Shown: in pieces, positions 48,639 through 64,000 of the stretch | Numbering within the stretch: the stretch's first letter is position 1 | Layout of the letters: every line of letters begins with the position of its first letter | Source of the DNA: Ramazzottius varieornatus | Lineage: Eukaryota > Tardigrada > Eutardigrada > Parachela > Ramazzottiidae | Length of the DNA: 64,000 nucleotides | Direction of reading: 5' to 3' | NCBI GenBank assembly: GCA_001949185.1 | Contig: BDGG01000006.1 | Coordinates: 168,827-232,826 of the forward strand | Notes under the pieces: generated by a model | Database searches by the model: none | The model's input: the letters and a program-made list of their open reading frames with translations, nothing else | What the model was told of the DNA's origin: nothing | Position numbers and translations under genes: made by a program

Positions 48639-49801
48639 GGTCTCTTTCGGCCAATAGTTGCCAGCCGCCTGCAACGACCGATGGAAACATGAAGTGACCA
48701 GCATGACAACTAACAACTGAAGTGGCGCATGACGTCACCAAAGAGCTTCTACTTACAATACACTAGGTACTTCTCATGCGCAACAAACGCGGGGATGGAT
48801 GGGCAGCGATCTCTGAATCCTCAATCATTCAGTGCCTTCTTTATCGCGGATTCACCTACACATGAGAAGAAGATCTCGTTAGCTTTTCCCCCCATCAATC
48901 TTGAGGACCGCCGACGGCTCGCAGCGCGAGTAGTCCTGCTGACAGTAAAACAAACGCTTTTGCCTTTCCACTGTTCTGCAGATTGCACTGAACAAGATAA
49001 GGGCGTCCAGTACTTACACGACTGTTCCCATCCCCAGCAGTCAGACGTCGAGCCGAGAACAACAACGATCATGCGAGTGGTGAAAACAACAGAGCTCTAA
49101 GCGAGAAACGTGCAAATCTAATATACAGACTAATTTCCTGTTACGTAACGACAAACGAGCAGCGGTTCACGGGCCTGCTCACCATGGTTTCGTGGTCACC
49201 AGATTATCCCCGGGGGCTGGCAACTGTAACCGAGGGTGCCCAGCTCCGTTCCCCATTTCCGTCACATTTCAAACTCCGTCCTATATGGGTTGCCAAATCA
49301 GTTAGATTCTCACCCGCAGTCGAGTCGTACGGTCACGGTATTTCTGTTCTAAACACTCTGGATGAGTGGAGAGTAAATCCCTTTCATCCTGGACTGCTTG
49401 CCTGCTGGATATCCCGTATGCCTGCCATCGAAAACAGCAGCTGGATGCACTTGTGAAGCAAGACGCAGGCGATTGCCGTGACTGCTGGGTTGCGCACTCT
49501 TTCTCTCTCCTTGATGGACTGTCCGTGTCAACATTGGACTGCTTCGAGAGGATCATTACGCTATACCTTTCATCAAGTATCCTGCTGCTCTCTTCGCTAG
49601 CTCTTCTCACAGCTGGATTGGACAGGAAACATCAACTAGACCTTCGTCGTGCATTCAATGTCAACCATGATGAAGTTGGAAAGATGTGGCCACTCTGTTG
49701 GATTTGACGGTAAACTGTAAAGATCTTCGAGACTCCTTTTGCCAGTTACTCTTCATCCGGATCACGAGCAGGACCATTGCCATCGTTATTCGCGATCAAC
49801 C
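48639..49801. other. Divergent intergenic stretch, MBOAT7 / JNK promoters
   Basis: No gene supported. A half-hairpin motif GAAGTGGCGCATGACGTCAC at 48719 combines the hairpin arm with a CRE-like TGACGTCA about 90 bp upstream of the MBOAT7 start codon. Confidence 0.45.
48719..48738. repeat. Single hairpin arm fused to CRE-like TGACGTCA
   Basis: GAAGTGGCGCATGACGTCAC. A close match (AAGTGGCGCATAACGTCA) occurs at 50087 in JNK intron 2. No matching right arm was seen for either. Confidence 0.5.
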
Positions 49802-52568
<2,767 letters not shown>

Positions 52569-52603
52569 ACAGTACGATAACCACTCCCACTAACAAACAC
52601 GAT

Positions 52604-52627
52604 CACACACACACACACACACACACA
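52604..52627 (+). repeat. CA dinucleotide microsatellite
   Basis: About twelve CA repeats in the 3' region of JNK. Confidence 0.95.
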
Positions 52628-53841
52628 GCTCAAACGTGCTATTTCCATTATTTCCTCTACATAAGCTTTGGGTGACTGATTTTCTTTTTCTGACCTGCAG
52701 CCCGGTCGGCTGTTGTTTCTCCTCTCAGCAATGTCTTGTGGAGTCTCTGAACTTTTCAGGGATTGACTGTATTGGGTCAGAGGGCTCTTTTGGCTTTTTT
52801 TTAATCTCGTAGTCTAAACAGATCTTTTAATACCGCAGTCATATCTAGGTCAGGTTAGATTGTTGTCGTTTTATTGCTTCTCTGTCTTCGATATACCAAC
52901 AGGGTTATGGGCTCTTCATCCATTTCAGTATTGTCCTGGTCTATCCTCACTTTAGTGCATTCTCTTCTTCTATGTAGCTCTATTAAAGTCCAAAAACATT
53001 GAGCGATTTCGGCAGTTTTTATGCAGTTAGAATCCCCAGATGGTTCTAATGACGACACTGTCGGCTATAGCAAGTGCTGGTGGCTCGTTGAAGAGCTCCC
53101 CATACTGGACAGGTATGGAAGAATGACGTGTGATCATGGCCCATATCTCAATGAGGCCGACTCCCTGGGGAAAGAAAAAGTGGCAGTGTTAAATGTCTGT
53201 GTGTTGTAGGTGGGGTGTAATCAGGCTCTTGCCCGACGTCAGCGGAGGAATGGGCCCTACAATGTTCAGTGCGGAAAGGCTAATGGTGGTGACGTGCAGA
53301 GGATATGGCCTGGGGATAAGGTGCATAGGTAAGGAGCTGGGCCATCGATCGACAGCAATGCTCAGCTATAGCAGCTCCCCGTCAGACTCTACTTTTGCCT
53401 AACCTGGTGCACGACGCTACCGACTCATTTCCGCCTCGCCAGTCAGGTCCGCTCTTCCCCTCCACTTGCTGCAGCCTTCATTTGTTTCTTCCCCAGTGCA
53501 TGCTAGTCCTTGCCAGCCATGCTCTGTTAACGATCCGTCGCAGGCTGCTTGCTCAAGACCTATGTTCCCTCTTCTCAGCACGACATTTGGCATCCTTCGT
53601 GGCGCTACCAACCTTCTTTTCTGATAGCGTCCTTCGGGTATCTGTCCGTTCTTTTAATGAGCAACAGCTGTTGAGACTGGAGGTCCATCGATGTCCTGTT
53701 AGGCGGAGTAGGGTAGTCGTACTGTTGGGCTCATGTGTCCCGCTGCGAGTTGGAGCGCCTTTCCCTCTGACCATTTGTTGGTGTGTATAGTTTGCCGCAC
53801 ACTGTCCCTTTCGGCCATCTGATTGGAAGTTGGTGGGCTTG
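52628..53841. other. Intergenic stretch between JNK and PKG
   Basis: Holds the JNK 3' region and, presumably, the PKG promoter and possibly an upstream PKG exon. The plus-strand open frame at 53395-53790 lacks recognisable features. Confidence 0.45.
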
Positions 53842-57272
<3,431 letters not shown>

Positions 57273-57754
57273 CTTGGTTCCTTGACACGCACCTCCCCAC
57301 CTTCCCCGTAAGTTCCTTTACAGTCTTTCAGTCCTCTTCCGGTCCCAGGCTGCTAGACCCTTTCCGCCCCTCACACACTGCTTGTCTCTTTCGCACCCTT
57401 CCCGCGAAAACCCTCATAGTTTGCACACTAATTATGACCATCAAGTATTCCTTCAAACAGTATCTGATAAATCTTTCGTAACTGGTAAGAAACAAGAAAT
57501 GGTAGACAACAATGTCCAGTCTAAAAAGAAAGTAAAACAAGAAGAGCAGTCAGCAAAGTCTGCTTCCGCTATCAGCGGCGCAGGTACTGTACGCGCTGAT
57601 GAAGCAGCAAGAAGAAAGGATGGCTTTGTGACTACAAACCAGTCAAGGTGCTAAAACAAAAGGAGCAAGGGCAGCAGGCAACGACAATGTACAAAACCAG
57701 AGAAAGAGGGACAGTTCTTGTGGAGATTTGGTCCGAGGGGGCTGACTTGAGCTC
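57273..57754. other. Convergent intergenic stretch, PKG / tetraspanin
   Basis: 3' regions of both genes. The Lys/Glu-rich open frame at 57382-57654 has no recognisable features and is probably non-coding. Confidence 0.5.
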
Positions 57755-59225
57755 TCACTTGTAGCGTGTCCATTTGGCCTTTTGAGCTAAGATATCAGCA
57801 CGGAGGTTCTGGCTAAAGCAGATACCCAGTATCTGGACGACAGCAACGCCGACCGCCACTGCTGCCACGATAACCAGATTCTGGTCTAGCCACATTTGGG
57901 CGGCATCGACACAACCCTTGTTGTAAATCTTGTCTGAAAAGTCGTCTTTGCGCCGTACACCGTAACCACACTGCAGGTTAGCATAGGTACCCTCCTGCAA
58001 AGGACCATAAGCGACCCTGTTACAGGCTGTTCTTCAATGGAATGGCAGCGCCATCTAACCTCTGGTTTACAGCAGCTGAAAGGTACTCCGCAGGCTTCGG
58101 GACTGCTGGTCGACGAGCAGTTAAAGTACATGTTGTTGTTCCAGTCTCCGGCCGAAGTGATACCACAACACTGCAACTATAAAGAGACCCCCCCATTTGG
58201 AGTTAGTCAATCTTCCCTTCTACCCTCACCATCATGCAACTAGCTGTCCGACCCGACCCACCCATTTGGACTGGATCCAGTCCACCAAGTCTTGCGCGTC
58301 CTCGTCCTCACGGTAGTCTCTGATAAGGACTTGCAGCTGCTCTTTGGCTTGCGTCTTCAACTATACAAAGCACAACAGCAGTTAAGCACATCTGCCCCAT
58401 GCCCAGCAATGAATAATTCATTCTCTTACCCATTCTCGACAGACAAAGCCTAAAACACCGAGGGTGAGTTCGCCCAGTAGAATCAGTCCCAACAGGAAGG
58501 CGTACTGCAAAATGAGACAAGATGACCTCATCCATTTCCCCTCAAGTTTCCCCGTTTCACTTTTGTCACATAATGCGCAGCCTCCACTTACAGTGGCCAA
58601 GAGGAATGTATTTTCCCGTAATGCCCCAACACATCCGGTAAAGCCAATAATGAAAGTCACCAGGCCGGTGATGATGAGAAGGAAAGCTGGATCGACGGCC
58701 ACCGAAGTCAGACGCTTCAAATTGTTGACCGTATCCTTCTCCGTCCAAGCCCAAATACCCACGGCGAAGATTAACATGCCTACAATCTGTTAGTAACCAC
58801 ACAGTGAGCTCAGCAACTATTAAATGCGCGGAAGATGGCCAAGTACCCAGAAGAGGACGTTCTGACTGAAGACGACCCATTTAACGCAGCAGCTAACTTC
58901 CGTCCGATCTCGACGTTTCCGTCTTCGTCGTTCCCGCATTCTTCTGACGGCGTTGGGACGTTCGGTAGGCGGGTTCTCCCGCGGTGTGGCCATTCTTCCT
59001 GATGAGCGGCCTCTGCAGATACATATCATGCTTTCTGTATGTACTTTTATGGCAATATGCCAATATAGTTACGTACTATATACAGCAATTATGCTAATTA
59101 TCGTACCTGTTATAGCTCAGATCCTCGTCGTCGTCAGAATAATCTTCGGACTCAGTCTGGCTCTCATCGTACGAAGACTCCTCGTATCTGGCTCTCCCCG
59201 GCCTTCCCGATCTTCGTGACGGAGG
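57755..59225 (-). CDS. TspanC8-like tetraspanin with long acidic N-terminus, 5' end missing
   Basis: Four-pass membrane protein. In animals the TspanC8 group (Tspan5/10/14/15/17/33) escorts the protease ADAM10. Exons recognised (minus strand): 59225-59107, about 59020 to 58820, 58790-58590, 58505-58430, about 58360-58280, about 58235-58061 and 57994-57755. The large loop has the eight-cysteine pattern: [58 protein letters not shown]. The last helix [20 protein letters not shown] is followed by a short tail. Unlike most relatives there is a long N-terminal cytoplasmic part: Arg-rich, then very acidic ([18 protein letters not shown]), then basic [11 protein letters not shown] before the first helix. 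An exon upstream of 59225 must carry the start codon and was not found. Confidence 0.85.
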
Positions 59226-60208
59226 CTACAACAAACAGGAAGAGGGTAACTAATTACGTCGACGTAAAAGACTATCCAACTATGTCATCTCCAGACCAAC
59301 CATCTGTCCTCTTCTGTACATTATCCCAGAATCATAATCCATGCCATCATTATAACTCGACTTCTTCCCCATTTTTCTCTCTCAAAAGCTCACGATATGC
59401 CTTTCGAAAATGTCATATTATGGCATGTAATGTAAGTAGCATCAGACTGATGGCTGCTATCTCGTCCGATATGGCTATACACATGTGCCAACAATGGACT
59501 TCCTTGAAACTCGAAGCACGGTTTACTACTGGAGAATGAACTGCAGAGCACACCCAACCTTCGTGAAAAGTCACTGTATATGAACCAGGATTCAATAGCC
59601 TTACCTCGCGATTCTGTCGATCAATTTTCTTCCCGTGTATCCCACTTTGCTCCTCCCACAAACAAACACGGCCTCCGACTTCCGTTTCTCCAGCTACAGA
59701 TAGAACCCAGAGTCCTAAATCATGGTCTTTGCTACTGGTGTACAGGAGGAAACACAAGCACGAAGGACAAACAGACGGCAAAGACAAACGAAGGAACGGA
59801 ATGGATCGATGTTTGCATGCAACGAGATTACGGAAACAGTGAACACAGATCCATATTTAAAATCATGAGTCATAATTTTCCGCGCAGGGGATCGGCGGCT
59901 GGTTGCCCGGCTTTCGGGGTTGGAAGAAGGGGAAGTTCGAAACTGTGAGCTGGTATGTAGGTGCAGCCAGTGCCATGCACCCTTCATCAGACCACAACCC
60001 TCGTTGTGCTTCGGTGACCTCAGTGTACCATTGCTACTGTCATAGTTATTGCTCAATGGCTTGTGTTCAATGGAGTATGACTTGTATGAGCTCCATTCCT
60101 TGGCCAACAAAGGAACGTCCGTTCCAACCAACAGGTTTCATTTGCTATTGAGTGTCGCAGATTGGTAGTACGCTACCCAGCTCCGCTGATTATTGCAGGC
60201 TAATCAAG
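59226..60208. other. Divergent stretch between tetraspanin and UGDH
   Basis: Should hold the first tetraspanin exon and both promoters. A TATTGCAG acceptor-like sequence at about 60192-60199 lies 10 bp before the UGDH start, implying a spliced 5' leader there. Confidence 0.45.
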
Positions 60209-62283
60209 ATGCCCATCAAGAGGATTTGCTGTATCGGAGCAGGATATGTCGGTGGGCCAACCTGCGCCGTTATCGCCAAGAAATGCCCGGATATCGTGGT
60301 CACTGTGACGGACATTATGCCTGCAAAGATCGCCGAATGGAACTCGGACAGCTTGCCCATCTTCGAGCCAGGCTTGGAAGAGATTGTCTTTGAGATCCGC
60401 GGCAACAATTTGTTCTTTACCACCGATGGTCCGAAGGCTATTCGCGAAGCCGACTTGATCTTCATCAGCGTCAATACTCCCACCAAAGCCTACGGGGCCG
60501 AAAAGGTAAACAGTCTCTACCTTCTTTGACAACCAACACGGCGATAGAGTCGAAATCGATGCTGTGTTCTGCTTAGGGCAAGGCGCCGGATTTGAGCTGC
60601 GTGGAGAGTGCTGCCCGTCTAATTGGGAAGAACGCTTCCGGCGCGACGATTATCGTAGAGAAGAGCACTGTTCCTGTACGAGCAGCCGAAAGCATTGCTG
60701 CTATCCTCAGCGCAGAATGTAGAGAGGATGGAACATCATTCCAGGTATGCTCGATCTTGCCATTGCCTGATACAGTGCATATCTTGCGACTTTTGGTGAA
60801 GTAACGGAACTGGAAGTAGCACATGCTTGAGCAAAGAGCCTCCATACACTTCTTTTGCTTCAGGTCTTGTCGAACCCCGAGTTCCTGTCGGAAGGGACAG
60901 CTATCCAAGACCTACTCAGTCCCGATCGTGTTTTGATCGGCTGCGAAAGCAGCGAAGCGGGCAAGTTGGCGCGGAAGGAACTAGCGGACATTTACACGCG
61001 TTGGGTCCCCGAAGAGCGCATCGTCACCAGCAACATTTGGTCCTCCGAGTTGACCAAACTGGTACGTCAGCTGCTTGGCGCACTGATATCTTCACCTCTT
61101 AGCGTGTCCTGTGGGGGGTTTTACAGATCAACAACGCCATGTTGGCACAAAAGATTACGTGCATCAACGCCACTTCCGCTATCTGCGAAAAGACGGGGGC
61201 CGATGTGTCGGAAGTGGCCAAGGCCGTCGGCATGGATCAGCGCATTGGTCCGGCATTCCTCAACTGTAGCATCGGTATGCTTCAACACCCGCCTTCTCAT
61301 AGTCTCATACCGATGTAATTTTGGACTGTGGCCCGTTGTTTCAGGCTTCGGTGGGAGCTGCTTTCACAAAGACATTCTCAGTTTGGTCTACTTGTGCAAA
61401 CAGCTCAGCCTAGATGAGGTCGCTGACTACTGGCAAATGGTATGTGCTCTATATCTTTATGCTTGCCTGGCTTACTGCACCTAATTGGTTACTGTTACAG
61501 ATCGTTGATCTCAACGAACTGCAACGACGGCGCTTTTGCCAACGCATCGTTAAAAGCCTGTATGGCAACGTGGCTGGCAAGAAACTGGCCATCTTTGGCT
61601 TCGCCTTCAAGGAAAACACGGGTGATACCAGGTGCGTTCATCCTCTCCAAACGTAACTTAACCTGGCCGCTGGGCAGATAGCAGCGTGCTCAAAGATGTC
61701 TTCCTTCTTGCAGAGAATCTTCGGCCATCGTTGTGTGCAAACATTTGTTGAACGAGCAAGCTCAGCTGGCCATTTATGATCCCAAAGTGAGGGAAAGCCA
61801 AATCATCAGGTAAGATTAGTTCACGCTGGTCCTATTTTGAAGACTAGACATCCGTCCTCATCAACACTTATCCGTCCATGTTGTGTTGTCAGGGATTTGC
61901 AAAGTCCGGGCTGTGAATTCAATTCATCCAGTCTCAAAATTGAAACTTGTCCATACGAAGCTACTAAGGGAGCCAGTGCCATCGTTATCTGTACCGAATG
62001 GAAAGCATTCAAGGTTAAAGAAGAAGCTTCCTCATGCAATTTCTCCCTTATGCGCAACCGCGGTTTGTTTTTATAGAACCTAAACTATCAGAAGCTGTAC
62101 GATAGTATGGAAAGTGGGGCGCGTTGGATCTTTGACGGGCGTAATATCTTGGACCATCAGAAGCTGATGGAGACGGGCTTCCAAGTACACTGTGTCGGCA
62201 AAGCCCTCCATCTGCAGAATGGCCGACGGAGCAGCGGCCTGACCAATGGCCATGCTTTTCCATTCCACAATGGGGATCACTAA
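60209..62283 (+). CDS. UGDH: UDP-glucose 6-dehydrogenase
   Basis: Oxidises UDP-glucose to UDP-glucuronate for glycosaminoglycan synthesis (cytosolic, NAD+-dependent). Exons 60209-60505, 60577-60744, 60864-61061, 61127-61274, 61345-61439, 61501-61631, 61714-61809, 61893-62013 and 62077-62283 join in phase to 486 residues. Motifs: Rossmann start [69 protein letters not shown], the catalytic Cys276 in [44 protein letters not shown] and IFDGRNILD. Length is close to the human enzyme (494). The start at 60209 follows a probable 3' splice site in the 5' leader. Confidence 0.97.
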
Positions 62284-63659
62284 CTAACATTCATTTCTCC
62301 TTGCTTCTGTTGTTGGTCAATAGCCACAGATTAGCCGATCTTCCTTATATGCTGGTGATACGGGCTCTTGCCTAATGGCTTTTCACGAGCTTTACGCCTT
62401 GTTTATACGTCAAGTTTTATACTCTTTTGTTGTTTTACTCAACTGAGCGTCCAACTTAGCTCGGTTCTAATTTCTCTCGTCTTATCTCGTTCGTTTTTTA
62501 AATTCTTTGCTTGTTATTTGGCGGGTTTACAGTTTGTTGACCGATTGCTACGATTGCTGTTCACAAGCATCAAAATTAAATCGAGTTCTTTTCTCCGTTT
62601 TGCCCGTCAAGGTTCCCTCACTTGGACAACTTCCGCTGTCGCTCCGTGTTCCGCGAAATACTTTGGAAAATCGAGCGATTGTACGTCCGGGATAAATCTG
62701 TCCGCCAGACAGAACCCATTGTCACAGCTTGGCAAGTACCTGCTGCACCTAAGAACCCACAACCAGTTATCAATATTTCGGTTCGCCGACTGTTCCGAAG
62801 CTGGGTCAGTAATTTGTTGTTAACGGTGGCTGGTCGCCTGGTGCTCCGAGGGAGGTCCATTTAGAGTTACGTCATCGCTTCAACAGTGCAAAAAGTTTAG
62901 TTTACATTAGGCAGTCAACTTATGGGAAGACTATCCATCGTCAAAGAAGGGATCTTCGCAGTACCGTGTAGCTGTTCCGTTGTGGAAGCTGTTACAGACT
63001 TGGGAAATTAACGGATACTCTAGTGCGAGGATTAAGCAGGACGCGTTTTGGCATCGGGTCAGGCGAAGTGACTGTCTGTTTTATCGCACACCGGCCATCA
63101 GCTGACAAAGTCCATCCCCAGCTGCAGATAAGGCCAAACTCTTCCGTACTACCTGGACGGACACCAGAAACAAACTGTAAGTACCCTTCCCAAAAGCCCG
63201 CCGATTGATTCTAATCACGTTTGTAGCTGTTAGAAACTTAGATTATACGAGCGTTCTCGTAGCTGTGGGGATCAAGGCTGGGATTTCCGCTGCGAAGACG
63301 GCGGCACCCGTGATCGAGGAGAGGAGCGATCTCGACCCAGTGCTGCCCGTTTTAAGGTAAAACTACCTCTTGTTCGTCTGTGGACAGATCTGGAATTGGA
63401 AACAGATTGGTCGCAATTGAAGAATGACGTTTGCTTGCCGTTTTAATGTATGGCGCTGCATTACGGATGAACCTGCGCATGGCGTTATACTCTTCCAATG
63501 TAGTTCTGCGTCACTTTGGCGAACCCATGATATGATTCCCGAAATAATCCCTCTGATCGATGACTGCGTGTGCCCAGTATAAATTCGTTCTGTTCTTCGT
63601 AGGTAACAGGCGGATATCCGGACAAGCCTTGTCGTTGATGATCGTTAACCGGCTTGGCC
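62284..63659. other. Intergenic stretch between UGDH and mitoferrin
   Basis: No supported coding sequence. The mitoferrin promoter should lie at the right end. Confidence 0.5.
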
Positions 63660-64000
63660 ATGTCATCCACCACCTCGACTGCGCTCCCAGGCGCCGTTCT
63701 ACGCAACCCTCTGGGCAGCCTCAGCTGGGAGACTGGACCAGCCGTGACAGGCTTCGTAGCCCACGGCACTGACGCTCTGGAGCTGACGGACTATGAAGCA
63801 CTACCACCCACTGTCAGTACGGGCACGCACATGATGGCCGGAGCTATGGCCGGAATCATGGAACATTGCGTTATGTATCCCATCGACTCTGTCAAGGTAT
63901 GCAAGTCTATTGGTTCTGGGTGCGCTTTTGTACAGTGTGTTGGCCGTTACAGACGCGGATGCAGAGTCTGAGGGTGAGGACAGCCTACCGTGGTCCGGTG
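63660..64000 (+). CDS. SLC25A37: Mitoferrin-type mitochondrial iron carrier, N-terminal part
   Basis: Inner-membrane carrier of the SLC25 family that imports iron for haem and Fe-S synthesis. Exon 1 runs 63660-63896 and exon 2 starts at 63953; the gene runs off the window. After a polar N-terminus the first carrier repeat begins: [20 protein letters not shown], then [19 protein letters not shown], which includes the P-x-D-x-x-K/R carrier signature and the GAMAGIMEH and YP-D-SVKTRMQSL sequence characteristic of mitoferrins. Which vertebrate paralogue (SLC25A37 or A28) is closer cannot be said from this fragment. Confidence 0.88.

Noticed and set aside
57382-57654. Lys/Glu-rich open frame downstream of PKG
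   Set aside because: Low complexity, no homology signal, and it lies in the expected 3' untranslated region.

Overview
This is a eukaryotic (metazoan) genomic window. Almost every recognisable protein is broken by short introns (many about 50 to 150 bp) with GT-AG ends, and no bacterial-style operon is visible. The gene set is animal-specific: a Pax1/9-type paired-box factor, a JNK kinase with a TPY activation loop, a cGMP-dependent protein kinase, a TspanC8-type tetraspanin, a Rab3 GEF of the MADD family and polybromo. A probable CFAP119/CCDC189 homologue suggests the animal still builds motile axonemes (cilia or sperm flagella). I could not identify the phylum. A run of 50 Ns at 33627-33676 marks an assembly gap.

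Layout, left to right. 1-1092 (+): C-terminal part of SLX4. 1380-3953 (-): mucin-like single-pass membrane protein, 5' end not found. 5285-7788: complete Tc5-like DNA transposon with 149-bp terminal inverted repeats, TAA target-site duplication and an intact three-exon transposase. 7789-15744: about 8 kb without a supported gene, holding an 871-bp non-autonomous TA-flanked element. 15745-17160 (+): Pax1/9. 18408-19983 (-): F-box protein. 20700-21250: small repeat cluster. 21904-23711 (+): CCDC85. 25141-32321 (-): MADD. 33305-33788 (-): small secreted cysteine-rich protein. 34859-35765 (+): UBE2N/Ubc13. 36219-43113 (-): polybromo (PBRM1). 43567-43904 (+): frameshifted relative of the cysteine-rich protein. 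44232-45993 (+): CFAP119-like. 46382-48638 (-): MBOAT7. 49802-52568 (+): JNK. 53842-57272 (+): PKG. 57755-59225 (-): TspanC8-like tetraspanin, 5' incomplete. 60209-62283 (+): UDP-glucose 6-dehydrogenase. 63660-64000 (+): start of mitoferrin.

The genes do not form one pathway. They are independent housekeeping, signalling and developmental genes packed closely, except around Pax1/9, where there is a large non-coding stretch upstream. The most unusual non-genic signal is a family of 48-49-bp near-perfect hairpins (outer arms close to CAAGTGGCGCAC) found inside introns of at least six different host genes, including the intron of the transposase, with none seen in the long intergenic stretches. 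Other points are two neighbouring introns of the F-box gene with near-identical 5' halves, and two probable GC-AG introns. All exon joins were made by hand from reading frame and protein similarity recalled from known families, so small exon-edge errors are possible.
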